Positions 47,937 to 58,984 are shown, counted from the stretch's first letter. The stretch: DNA of 64,000 nt from Aphelenchoides besseyi (GCA_024699855.1 JAMPIQ010000002.1:12276001-12340000); one strand, 5' to 3'. Program-made: numbers and translations. Notes: generated from the sequence alone by a model not told the origin.

Positions 47937-48213
47937 TAAATAAACACCTTCATTGTTACTCCCGATCCTTCACAACAATCAAAAAAGGTCAAAATCAACA
48001 AAAAAAACAGTTGGCCAATCGCAACATCTGACCTGTAGCAGTCGGCGGAATCGAACCGCGACCAGCAAAAGATAAAGAAGGAAGGAACAACAGCAAAAAA
48101 TTCAAGTAAGGGGGGTGCTACAGCAAGACCCAAAGATCGTACTGAAGATGAAATACGTCCACTAATAAGTCGTTTTATCTTATAATTTTAACTGTTTTTT
48201 CTTCTGATTTTAG

Positions 48214-48862
48214 CAAGAACCGAATTCAACTGTTGATCAAGCGTTGCAAGCACGAGTTGAGGAGTTGAAACAACGACGACGTTTCTCGATTCAGCGCATT
48301 TTCGGCCAAAAAGTGAGTTGTTCTACTATTTTTGAGAAATCAAAAGTGCGGATTAAGTGATTTTGAAAGAACTTTTTTTGAGAAAATTGAGAAACTATAA
48401 TGAAATTCCTTTTATTATTACAATCAAAACCGTGTAAGAAATTTTCTTCGACCTTCTAACCAATTTCTTCCATCACTTATCGAACAAATTTCGAACCTAA
48501 TCGCTCAAATCCAAAAGGCTTCTAGACGGCATCAAAAGAGCGACTTCGAATTTTTTCCATTCCTCAAACATTCCATTTCAATAGTTGCTTTGTTGGGAAG
48601 GGAAGAAGAGGTTCATGGAGCGGTCCATAAATTAAGAATGATTTTATGTGGAACTCGTTCAAGAATTTTCTCGACACTTGAGATAGCTTTGTCGGTTGAA
48701 GTTGACTAATTTCTTGCATTTCAGGTAAACTTCAAATGGTGGTTCGGAATTTTTGCTTTCGTATCGCCGTTCTTGTTTGAATTTGGGGCGCATTTCAAAG
48801 AAGGCGGCCCAGCAGCTTCAATGTACGTTGGATACGGAGTTTCTCTAACTTTGGCGGAGTAA
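48214..48862 (+). CDS. Two-exon fragment of an unrecognised small membrane protein
   Basis: Exon 48214-48312 (QEPNSTVDQALQARVEELKQ...) has a TTTTAG acceptor and GTGAGT donor. Exon 48725-48862 (VNFKWWFGIFAFVSPFLFEF...) has a TTTCAG acceptor and ends in TAA. Both are in phase 0. The product has a charged helix followed by one hydrophobic segment. A preceding stretch around 48117-48180 (TARPKDRTEDEIRPLIS) looks coding, but no in-frame splice to it was found. The 5' part is missing, perhaps removed or separated by the transposon to the left. Function unknown. Confidence 0.4.
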
Positions 48863-49495
48863 ATGAATTCCCTCATTCTTCCTTTTCTACTATCTTCCTA
48901 CTCCTAAATTCCTCTAGCACTCCGCTTGGACTATTCTATCGTTTATTCTTTTTCCGTTTATTTATACAATATGAAGAGAGGGGCGGGGCTGGATTAGAAA
49001 GGACATTCTTACAGCGGCAATCTCACTTCTCATGTTGTATCGTGGAAAATTCTTAAATAAATTATTTGACTTCTAATTTGTTTGTGATGTGCTAGATTGG
49101 GATGAAAAGCTAATTGGTAGGGCGTATTTTGGTTCAAAGTTAATTTACTTTGATTTTGAGGAGTAGGACCTATAGCCCGATCCCATTAATTTCATCCTAC
49201 TGAAGTATTCAACTATTATTTATGTTCGTCATAAAAAATTGAAACATCAAATTCACTTTTTGATTACCAACGACAACGTTCAATTCAGACATTGTTGAGT
49301 GACAGCAATTGGCATGTGCAAAATTGTGGTAGAAGATAGTAGAACTGAAGATTTCATCGTAAAACAAACAGATTAGCAATGGAAACTTACCATTTCATTT
49401 GTGTCGTCCATCGAAAAATCGGTTGTTCATGCACATGTCCAGCCAATGAGAAACTGAAACAAAAGGATTCAAACAACAAAGTTGGTTTTTATAAC
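48863..49495. other. Intergenic between the small membrane-protein fragment and Helitron 2
   Basis: No coding exon, RNA gene or terminal repeat was recognised. The left part probably holds the 3' UTR of the preceding fragment; the missing C-terminal half of Helitron 2 is not found here. Confidence 0.35.
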
Positions 49496-50716
49496 TTACA
49501 TGACCTCATAGTAAACATTGCGATTTTCGAACGGATAGACGAAACAAATGAACTGGACCCGAAAACAAACAAAGTGATCAAACTGAAACATATCACTTAG
49601 CTTGTTTTTGCCGTTGTCCGTAGTTGGCCGTCGATGAAGTGAAGCAGATCGGTGCCATGGCCTGTAGACAAAACATTTGGGTTTGCCGAAAATTTGTTTC
49701 CTAACCAAATCATCAATTACCGCTTCAACTTTCAATGCGGAAACTCCTGCAACAACGTCGGGACGATCATTTGCTGTTTGTTTTGCTCCCAAGACAATCG
49801 TTTCCTTGATTGTTTCCACGATACCCGGCCAAAATGAGTCGCCAGTCATTGTAATGAAAAGATCTGGGTTTCCGTTACTGAAAACGATAGCCATTGCATC
49901 CTGGTTATTTTCACGCATAAATCAAGGCGATCCCAGTAGTCTGTGACTCTCGGATAGTCACAAAATCGATAAATAAAATACGACATTCAAGCGTTTGAAT
50001 CCGTGACTTTTTCCACCAATTTTGATGAACATTTTTTGGTTTCTTCCGATCGAAGTTTTTCTTCCAATCTGTTTGCGCGACAAAGTTGACAACATCACAA
50101 AAAAGTAATGCATGTAACCAAAAGAACCAGAATGCCGAATCCGATCCAGAAAAAATCGAACCATCGAAATCGCATTCACGACGTGTCGCTGTGAGTTCGT
50201 GTTCTTCAAAATCCGATTGAAACATGCCATTGGAACACGGGAATAACCAAAAAATTGTGTGATTTTTTAATCGATTTTGTGACCATCCGAGAGTCAGACG
50301 ACTAATCCAAAATGAGTCGACGGCAATACGTGAATTCTTCCGATAGCACGGTCTAATCTTTGGCCAATTCTGCTCAAACTCGCATGCAATTCGTGATAGT
50401 GCATGATCTTTAACTTTCTTTGGTTGTCTTTAATCCACTGCATTCGATCACTTTTGACTTGGACGTACAAATCTGGTGCAAGTTGTTGGAACAACTTTTT
50501 ACCGTAATGGGTTCGACTGTTTGAGTAATTGCGCATGGCCAACCGATAATTGTGAAACTCTGCCCGTGTCACTCGAGTTTGTTTATTCGAATTTTGTTTT
50601 GTCATATCAATTGACCATCCGAGGTTACCTTTTGGGAAGAACAATGGATATAACCAGGAAGTGGCAAAAACACCCAGTAAACTGAGAATTCGTGGTGTTG
50701 GTTCGTTCTTCAATTA
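49496..50716 (-). pseudogene. Helitron 2: Rep region (decayed)
   Basis: Minus-strand pieces in shifting frames: SLLGVFATSWLYPLFFPKGN, DMTKQNSNKQTRVTRAEFHN, YRLAMRNYSNSRTHYGKKLF, LHASLSRIGQRLDRAIGRI, then NQDAMAIVFSNGNPDLFITM and LKVEAVIDDLVRKQIFG. These are the Helitron N-terminal and Rep landmarks in the right order. Stops separate them, and the helicase half is absent. The fragment is cut at 50716 by mariner element 2. Confidence 0.78.
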
Positions 50717-50718
50717 TA

Positions 50719-52379
50719 CAGGGTGGCGCAAAATGAACTCCCGTCGGTTTTTTGCGAATAACTTTTTTATCGATGGTTTTTTCTGAACAAAATATATATT
50801 TTCTCGTTCCCCATGGTCTTCATTCTCAAATGGAAACAAAATTAAAATTTTGGAAATTTGAAAAGATTTCATTTTACTCTTTTTGGTCCAATTTTTACGG
50901 TCTTGACCACGTTTGGTTTTCTTTGTTTTTGTCTGCCATGAGTTACACGGTCGTTCAAAAAGCTGTATTTTTGCGAATTTTCATCGAAGAACATTGAGTA
51001 TTGGAAGTTTCAAAGTCGAGTTCGTCGCGAAGTTCAAAATGGTCAAGCTCGAGTTCCCGATATGAAAATAATCAAATCATGGGATGAAATGCTTCGGACT
51101 ACGGGAAATCTTCATGGACAAAGAGGAAAGAACAAACCAAAGTGCGTTAACAAACTCACTTTTCAAATTTTGATTTGCTTGTCTTTTTAAGACAAGTTCG
51201 TTCTGAAGAAACAATTGCTGATGTTCGAGATGCTTTCACTGCCAATCCGCATCTTTCCACCCACCGCAATCCTTTTGTTTTAAGCGCCAAAGATGACGAA
51301 GAAATGGACGTTTCAACCTCCTCAATGTCCAGAAGAACATTGCAACGAATTCTGAAAGACGATTTGAAGTTTTGACCTTATCATCTTCAAATGGCGCACG
51401 CACTCAACGAACCCGACTATGATGCTCGAATCGATTTTGCTCGAGGTGAATTGGAGCAACAAACGGCAGATCCCGCTCGTCTGTCAAACCTTGTGTTTAC
51501 AGACGGGGCGCACTTTCATCTCGATGGGGGAGTGAATCGGCAAGATTGGATCATGTGGGCGGATGAAAACCCGTATTGGTTTGATGTTCGTCGGCTTCAT
51601 ACTCTCAAGTTGACTGTGTGGATGGGCGTTAGTGTTGAAGGAGTCGTTGGGCCCTTTTTTGGGAATCGGAAGGTACCAAAAGATGACTCAATGCCCAATA
51701 GATGCAACGAACGGTCGGAAATTTAGTGGTTCCAAAGTTGCAAACTCGGCCAAATTTCAATGACCTTGTTTTTCAACAAGACGGTGCTCCACCGCATATT
51801 AAAAATACCGTTCTTGCAGTGCTTGAACGTTTTTTTCCAAATCGATGGATAGCCCTGGAACCCGAGAACAGCCGGCTCCTGTTGCGTGGCCTCCTCGAAG
51901 TCCTGACCTCACTTGGATGGATTATTCCATTTAGGGATTCATGAAGAGCCGGATATTCCATCAGGATCTGCCGCCAGTTACTCTTGAGGAACTAAGAGCA
52001 GCAATCGTGGAAGTTGCCAACGATCTTCGACAAAATCTCGCAATGAGAGAACGAATCGCGGCCAGTTTTCCTCGTCGTCTTCATCAATGCTTGGAGCGTG
52101 AAGGCGGCCAAGTGGAAATCCGTTAGTCATTTGTTTTTGTTGTTAATTTGTTAAACAAACGCTTCCATTTTAAACATTTAAAGCTGTTTTAAACAGATCG
52201 ACAAAATTGGACCAAAGAGGGTAAAATGAAATTTTTTCAAATTTCCAAAATTTTAATTTTGTTTCCATTTGAGAATGGGGACCATAGGGGCCAAGAAAAT
52301 GTATACTTTATTCAGAAAAAATCATCGATAAAAAAGTTATTCGCAAAAAACCGACGGGAGTTCATTTTGCGCCACCCTG
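50719..52379 (+). mobile_element. Mariner-like element 2, 1.66 kb, inserted in Helitron 2
   Basis: Ends are CAGGGTGGCGCAAAATGAAC at 50719 and its inverse at 52379, extending inward for about 170 bp. TA target duplications lie at 50717-50718 and 52380-52381. The ends differ from element 1 after CAGGGTGG, so this is a sister subfamily, not a copy. Helitron 2 N-terminal sequence lies to the right and Rep sequence to the left. Confidence 0.88.
50938..52126 (+). pseudogene. Mariner-like transposase (element 2), decayed, DD41D spacing
   Basis: The start MSYTVVQKAVFLRIFIEEH is followed by a frame change, then KIIKSWDEMLRTTGNLHGQR and an intron of about 50 bp ending TTTTTAAG near 51190, at the same place as in element 1. 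The catalytic part shows FTDGAHFHLDGGVNRQDW, WMGVSVEGVVGPFF and VFQQDGAPP, then a one-base frame change, then RSPDLTWMDYSI. A TGA interrupts it near 51375 (LKF-stop-PYHLQ). Allowing for the missing base, 41 residues separate the last two Asp. Inactive. Confidence 0.78.
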
Positions 52380-52389
52380 TACTTGCCGG

Positions 52390-52678
52390 GTGTTTATGAA
52401 ATGGCTTTCACTCATTTCAACCCACGACTTTTCTGTCGTGTTTGCTTTTCTCATAGGCAGTACTTAGCATCTAATCTTTCAAACAGAAACAACCACAACG
52501 ACACGCATTGTACGTATACAACGCCAAACATCCGAAGAAGCGGCATTGCCTTCAACATGCCTTCGAACAACTTACCTTTTTGTTGCAATCGCTCACGCCA
52601 TCTGCGACGTTGCTTCCGCCACCGCAAACGGGATTCGGTTGAGGCCGAACCACCTTTCCTCGTTCGAACATTGTTCAT
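52390..52678 (-). pseudogene. Helitron 2: probable N-terminus
   Basis: An ATG at 52678 opens MNNVRTRKGGSASTESRLRW with a following Arg-rich run and then a possible intron donor (GTAAGTTG). A later piece MSESHFINTRQV runs up to the mariner insertion and, with the element removed, leads into Helitron 2 Rep sequence, although a TAA lies at the junction. Assignment to the Helitron is by position and composition, not by a recognised motif. Confidence 0.45.
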
Positions 52679-53487
52679 CTAAAAAGAAAAGTTAAACGAC
52701 TATGGAACATCGAGAGATAAAAGTTACGCATAACATTGATTATCATTACGGACACTGTTGACTCTACATACGAAAATACCCGATGATTGACTCAAAGATT
52801 TAATTTGACAATCAAAAGCAACACAACGCAAAGATTTAATTGTTTATTTTTGGTAAAAACTTCAACAAAATAGTAATTGACTTTAATTCTGAACGGTTTT
52901 GTGTTCAATAAGAACTGCAACGCGCCATCGATCCAACGAACGGGACGGAAAGAACGCCACACTTTATGTCCCGTTAATCCCTAAAAGAAATGCCATATAA
53001 TCAGCGAAACTTTTGGAACAAACCCGATAAAAACATGACAGATCGTTCGTTGATATTGAAGAATGTATAGTAAGCAAATGAACGCCAATCTGAAATCCTC
53101 TGTTTTAGCGAAAACTCACCAGCGAGTTACATCCAATTGTTGCCCGTAAACATCGGTAGCATGAACGTTAAATTCAGCACAACATTTAAAGTGTTTTTTG
53201 GGATCGTACGCAATAGAATTGCATCTGAAACAACAAAAATCAAAAGGGAAAACGCGAGAACTCAGTTTTTGAATGACGAATTTGGATCGCATCTAAAGCG
53301 CAATGATAGCTCTGGTTGTTCACTGCCTTGTAACACAAAAGATCATTATCAGCGGCAATACTGGAGTTACCGATTTGCTTCAGCAAACGATATGCCGAGA
53401 AAACTCGGCAATTCATTCAGTTGAGTAAAAATCGATTGGTTTTTTAGCCGTCGTACAATTCCAGTAACTATCGGAATTCGATGCACG
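52679..53487 (-). other. Region with coding-like minus-strand pieces of unknown identity
   Basis: Minus-strand exons may exist at about 53220-53125 (NSIAYDPKKHFKCCAEFNVH, ATDVYGQQLDVTR, donor GTGAGT) and about 52994-52883 (GLTGHKVWRSFRPVRWIDGA, acceptor TTTTAG). Joining these two splice sites breaks the frame. I do not recognise the protein; it may be another broken gene. Confidence 0.3.
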
Positions 53488-54600
53488 ATGATTATCAAAG
53501 AATAGTGAGTTTGTTTCTGGATGTTTTGCGATTATGCTGATTTTCAGTTGAGTCGTTCTTCCGATGTCTGTCGAAAAGCATCAGGTCGGGCAGCTTTTCT
53601 CCGTGGCCGAAGCGTCCAAAAACGAGACTGGCGGCGGTGAAGGTGTTGAAGTGGTGAAAAATGAACCCTTCAACAACTTTTCTTTGTTGAATGGAGTTTT
53701 CGATAGTGGCCAATATACGCATAAAGTATATCAGTTGCAATCGTAAACTCTTTTTGTAGGTTCAATATAATCCTTGGATTTTCAATAAAGTCCCCGCACT
53801 TTTGCGTAAAGTTGCTTCTCGTGGATCGTTGGCGATACACGAAAAAGCGTGGAATGCGTATCCGTACTGTCAAACGGGACTATCTGCAAGTCTCATTAAA
53901 CTTCAATTATCACCGCGTTTTCAAAATCCCGATTACATGGGCGATAACTTCTTTGTGCGTATCGAAACAATGCACTTAAATGATCGCGTTACAACTGCCA
54001 ATATAGACGGATATCCCGCTACGAAACTTCATTGCTGTTCGTTTTAGGCACACAGTCTCAAACCTGATGTGTGTTGGCTAAACGAGACGTTGTGAACATC
54101 AACATCGCCAATGATAACGAGTTTTTGAATCGTGAAGTGAGTTGGATTCTGGAGTTTTCAGTCTTTTTGTTCAATAGAATGTTAAACGAGAAACATTGCC
54201 TCGATTCTTTTACTCCGAACATACGGGACGTGGTCGACTGGACCCGGCAACTTGGAGACAAGACTACGAGCCGGTGATGTGCGCGTACAAGCTCCTAACC
54301 GTTTACTTCAAATGGTTTGGTTTGCAGAATATGGTCGAAACTTTTGCTCACAAAGTACGTTTTTCTATCGTTCAATTCGATTATTAGTTTACCTTAGCAA
54401 GATCCAGGTCTTTTCTCCAAATTTCATCGCAAAATCTTCTGTTGGATTGACCGTTCGTAGGGATTGACGATGGTGGATATTCGAGAATTAGAGCGATTGG
54501 CGCAACAGAAATTAGATGAGGTATGTAAAAGCTTAGAAGAACTTAATCTCTGTTATTTTAGGCTCGAAAATCTTGTATCGTTCGTGGAATGGTCGCTTAA
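53488..54600 (+). pseudogene. Phosphatidylinositol transfer protein (PITP alpha/beta type), disabled
   Basis: Intact class I PITPs of about 270 residues shuttle phosphatidylinositol and phosphatidylcholine between membranes. The order of family motifs is complete: [128 protein letters not shown] and DIRELERLAQQKLDEAR. Four changes break it: TGA at 53549-53551 where Arg is expected, the intron acceptor before 53786 is AA instead of AG, a two-base frame change near 54068-54075, and TAG at 54458-54460. Introns are kept, so it is a decayed duplicate or a relic, not a retrocopy. Confidence 0.75.
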
Positions 54601-55123
54601 ACGCCCACTCATAGCTTTCGCGTTGCTGGTTGGTGCTATGGCCGATCAAGCTCGTTTTCAATCTCTTAATTATTCGAATCGATTCCCTCTTGTTCTGACT
54701 AATTTAACCGCTTTTCATTCCTTCTAATCGTTTGTGAAACGCTAGATTTGTGTTATTAAAAGGTGCGATTGTTTGAGATGCCATCTATGACCGTATATCA
54801 CATGAGAACACTGGGAAATTTTGTACAATAAACAACACGAAGACAGAAACTCCTTGATGCTTTTATTATACATACCTCTTCAAACAAATTCACAGGTTAG
54901 TTAAAGCTGGAACGTATACGCACGTCATGCAAACATGGAGATTAATAACAGATAAACGAAATTGCAAAAGTTAGAGGAATGAGATGATAGGAGGACGAGA
55001 GAGTTTAGAAGTATTGAAATACGTAAAATTATAGAGTTGGGGCTTTTAAAACTCTGAGATTATGTTGACAATTTGCAAAAATATAACATGACCATTTGGG
55101 CACCACTTATAAGTTACAGACGA
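54601..55123. other. Intergenic between the PITP relic and the mut-7-like gene (convergent)
   Basis: AT-rich sequence holding the two converging 3' ends. An AATAAA polyadenylation-like signal sits at about 54828-54833 for the plus strand. No exon or RNA gene was seen. Confidence 0.4.
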
Positions 55124-58100
55124 TTATGCAGAAGAAGTGTAATGGTTCTCGTTTCCACATGTTAAACAAACTGCTGAGGGTCGAGCAGTTTTGTTTGGTT
55201 CTTTGAAGATATTTCGATGGAGTGCCAAACGCAATTTAATCATACGCTCCGGGTCGGATGGACGAGCTCTCGGCGGGCACATCATCACGGTACTAAAACT
55301 TCAGTGTTAAAGCTCTAAGTCTGCGAAAAAACTTACTCCAAAAAAACAAGCGTTTTGTTGATTGTGATTGTAAGTCCAAAATCTCCACGAGCTAACGCAA
55401 CGAATTGGTTTGGCGATGCAAAAGAGTCGATAGCACTCATCTCCTTTTCGACGTGCACAATTTCCTCAATCGAGACATTCCAGTTGAGCGACTTCTCAAC
55501 GGCCAATTGATTGTGCAGATATTTCATCACACAATGTGGAATATAAACCATCTTTTGACCGTTGCAGCTGATGCAACGTGGTCGAATTTCGTTCGAAACG
55601 ATGTAAAGTTTCTCCTCTGTTAAGATCCAACTCAGTTGAACGTCCAAAGAATGCGAAGTGGGAACATTGAGGACTCGATTGTCGTATGAATACTAAACAA
55701 AAGGTTATTATTTTGTACAATCGAAATAACATACTCGTTTACAAGCTTTTCCGGTAGAAAGAATTTTTGCGCTTAAATGCATGTCCATGAACTTCACAAT
55801 TTGTTCTGGATTTTCTCCAACAGTCACATTGATTCCAATTCGACGTAACGTGAATCCGATTTGAGCGCAGTTTTGATCGGCGATGTAAATCGCTTGAGCC
55901 GAACGTATCACTGGTTGTTGACGCTCCACCAAAGTTGCATTCACATTCTAAATGTCATGCCTAATAAAATATTCGGCCGAAAATACACTTACTCGAACGA
56001 CTGTCCACAACTCTTGATCGGTGAATTGACTGCATTTCGTTTTTCGTGAATTGCTGACTTCCTTCAAAAAGTTCGGCACAACACCACGATCTTTCTGCCA
56101 AACAAACGGTCCAAATACGATTTGCAGTTTGTGAGGAAAATCCAGTTTGATCTTATGCTCAAGCTTCTTCCCTAATTCAACGACAGCGAACGCATCTTGA
56201 GCTGCGTAACGTTGTTGCAATCGTCTCAATGGACGAAAACCGCCCCAAACTGATGCTTGTTCTCCTTTGTCTAAATGCCAGCCGAGAATAAGTTCAGCTA
56301 TAACGGCGAGTTTCAGTTGAGTGGTTGAATTAGGTCCCAGAATCTTTGGACAAAGCTCGGGATCATCTCGTATCTAAATGCCAAAATGAGAACAATAAAG
56401 GATTATAAACGTACAATCTTAATTGAATTTAACAAACAAATCAGATTCTTTGAATTGGAAAAAATGTTTGCGTTCGTTGATGGAAAGTTTTGCACAATGA
56501 CTTTCAGATCGTTTTCAAAACCGTACCCTATAAAAAACTTTGATTTCCGTCCCAAATAAGCAACTAACCGTAAATTCGTTTCTCGTGACTAAAAATGAGT
56601 TTAAATAACCACAAAAACTTCTCATCGCTCCATTGATGTTCTTCTTTTAACACGTGGATGTCGATCAGCAATGTTTGAGCTTGACCAGACAATTGGATAA
56701 GTGATAGCGTTCCCATTTCTCCACACCACGATTGATCAAATTCGGCATCAAAACCGAAACACGTATTTTTTGGATCTTCGATGAAAGGACGCAAAATCGT
56801 GTTCACAGAATCCTCGTTGTCGATCATTTTAACCCAGTGAGCTGACGTTTTCAAGCGTATGTCGAATCCATTTTTGTACTTCTCAAATTCGTTATGCTCA
56901 ATCTCACGTCTGTAAGCAAACAGTTAAACAGTAAAATTCTCATTGCTTACTCTTTAACGACCTTCTTTCTTATTTGTTCGAATTCCACGTTGTTGTAGAA
57001 CAAAGTTGATGGCCATTTTTCCGGTGGAAAATCCATGTGGGCTGCAAGAATCAATGCTGTTTCGTGTGCGGAATTCTGAGCCAAAAACGATAATCCAGCA
57101 ATACGTCCACGTCGGCTGGGCCCCATCGTGTGAATCGCCTTTTGATAGAACGCCGGTGTCCGATCTATTTGTTGATAGTCTTTGAAGTTTTTGATAAATG
57201 CATTCATACGACGCACGAAAACACCATTGTTGACCATGCTCTTATCCAGTTGAAAAATCTCCACTTAGTTGAAAAATCTTCACGTAGTTGAAAGCTAAGC
57301 GCACGACTTCTTTTTTGTAAGTGCAAACGCAGTTTATCGCCGAATCGTATTCCAAACGCACATTTTCGGGATCAATTTCAGTGAAAAATGTACCAGCGAA
57401 ATAATTGAGATAAAACACGACGCCCTTAGCAACTACTTTCTCACTGTCACTTTTGCAGACCTCCAACAAACTTCCAGTCTCTTGTTTTGTGATGGCGCAG
57501 TAAACAAGATCCTTGATGGAAAAAGTGTGCGGATGCTTGTAAAGTTGCAGTTTTGCAATCCATCGAAAGGCTTGATTAGTGTGAAGCTCCATTTTATCCT
57601 GAAGTTTATCATTACAACAAATGAGATCATACTCAAAAACCTACCACAACAAAATAAGCGAATTTGTGGATAACCTTGTCATTACAAAGGCAACGAGCAA
57701 ACTCGTCGATATGTTTTGTTCCGAAAATTGCTTCAAATGCAAATGGCTAAACAATACGAATTCGACTATGTTAATGCAATTTATATAACTCACCCAACAT
57801 AATTGTCGATCCAATTGATGAGCTGAAGCTTTTTGGAGCAACGTCTGATCGCGTTTTGCTCTTTCCTGATCAAACTTGATTAAGATTCTGTCGCAAAGCC
57901 ATCGAGAAGCGTTGCTTCTCGAGGTTTTACTGAAGTACTCTCGCAGTGTTCCGCACCAAATGATCAGATCGACAAGACAGAAGTAAATGTTGTCGTAGTC
58001 CAATTTGCGCATAAACTTTTCGAGACACTCATCGACCTTTCGAAGGCATTGCGTAGAACCCAATCAATAATTGGTAATCAAATAGAACAGATGGTCGCAT

Positions 58101-58252
58101 GTGGGTTCGTTGAATGCGGCACGTAAAAGAACGTTTGAAACGTCTTCGGGCATTCGATATTTCTCACCGTTGAAGAAGTTTGGAAATTCAATGGGATCGT
58201 TGTCCGCAGGAGACGACCCATTGGATTGATCACTGCAGCGGAAAGCTGACAT
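55124..58252 (-). CDS. mut-7: MUT-7 / EXD3-type 3'-5' exonuclease with possible lesions
   Basis: C. elegans MUT-7 is an RNase D-like exonuclease of the Mutator complex needed for transposon silencing and RNAi. An N-terminal helical region starts MSAFRCSDQSNGSSPADNDP. The exonuclease domain has all DEDD parts: GFDAEFDQSWCGEMGTLSLI (Asp-x-Glu), GYGFENDLKVIVQNF (Asp) and RYAAQDAFAVVELGK (Tyr...Asp). A C-terminal Mut7-C-like domain follows (NVTVGENPEQIVKFMDMHL, RPRCISCNG) and the tail has CLTCGNENHY before TAA at 55126-55124. About eleven short introns. Oddities: an in-frame TGA at 58066-58064 and a 19-bp tandem duplication at 57248-57285 that shifts the frame unless 25 nt are removed as an intron. 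It may be a functional gene with sequence errors, or a young pseudogene. Confidence 0.75.
57248..57285 (-). repeat. 19-bp tandem duplication within the mut-7-like coding sequence
   Basis: Two adjacent 19-mers, 57248-57266 and 57267-57285, agree at 17 of 19 bases. Translated, the two copies read VKIFQL and VEIFQL. Removing one restores the frame; so would excising the 25-nt stretch 57259-57283, which begins GT and ends AG on the minus strand. Confidence 0.8.
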
Positions 58253-58984
58253 TTGTGGAAAGAACTAAAACAAGTTTGTTTAAACAACAACTTCCATTAT
58301 AACACGACAACGATGACGTTAAACAAGTGGTAAAATGTGCTTTTTGTAATATCAAAAACGAAAAGAACATTTCAATAAAAAGGTGTAAATAGCTTTTATT
58401 CGAATAAAATCGAATTAAAACATAAAAGTAAAATGATTTGTGTAAATGGAGTTCTGTATCTGATCTCTTAAAAACAACATTTTGCTAAAAAATGAGTAGA
58501 AATTATTGTTCGTCTTCTCTTTCACAGTCGACGGCTTTTAATTTATTATCACATGGTTCGTTTAGATCTTACGGTCGACGGCTTTTAACTTATTATCAGT
58601 TTGTTCGAACAATATGCATGTCGAAAGCCATCGTCAGGAAGTACGAATAAAAGAAAGTTACCAGTGTCCAAACATTTATGTTGAAAATTGGACTTTGATG
58701 GCCGAAAATCTCGAATTTAACAATCCACAAATGAAAGCATTCAAATCTCCAGTTCGCAAGAAAGATCTGATGTGTTGTTATTGTTGTTGATTTGTTATCG
58801 TTAATTTGTTGTTGTTGTTAACATACTGTTTATTTAATTGTTGTAACTTAAAAATAAAAAATTGTCTGTTACAATTGCAATATGAATACATGACATCGAC
58901 GTTCGGCGGGAATAGGAGGGAGACATCCCTGAAGGGGGCCAACGGTTTACTTACTTTTAGTTAGATTAAGGTGATAAAAAGTGA
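58253..58984. other. Intergenic between the mut-7-like and secreted-protein genes
   Basis: Holds a 25-bp direct repeat (58527-58551 and 58574-58598, one mismatch), a TTG-rich run around 58785-58825 and AATAAA-like signals. The stretch 58880-58975 resembles 63210-63300 in several blocks. No coding exon was found. Confidence 0.45.
58527..58598. repeat. 25-bp direct repeat, two copies
   Basis: Copies begin GTCGACGGCTTTTAA at 58527 and 58574, 47 bp apart, with one mismatch over 25 bp. They may be duplicated by replication slippage or be binding sites; nothing further can be said. Confidence 0.7.

Larger units (their letters stand above)
46238..48080 (+). mobile_element. Tc5/pogo-like DNA transposon with tRNA-like inverted repeats (decayed)
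   Basis: Two inverted segments (46276-46360 and 47988-48080), nearly identical over about 85 bp, flank a decayed transposase gene. They share the tRNA-like T arm and a run ending TTGGCCAACTG. True ends are not resolved: the left side carries a further tRNA-like half that the right side lacks or has lost. A target duplication could not be fixed. The internal protein belongs to the Tc5 branch of pogo-like elements. Confidence 0.65.

Noticed and set aside
55124..58252. Reassignment of TGA to a sense codon (in-frame TGA in the PITP and mut-7-like genes)
   Set aside because: TGA ends SPOUT1 and TRAPPC2L at the expected family lengths, and the PITP copy also has TAG, a splice-site loss and a frame change, so ordinary decay explains the data.
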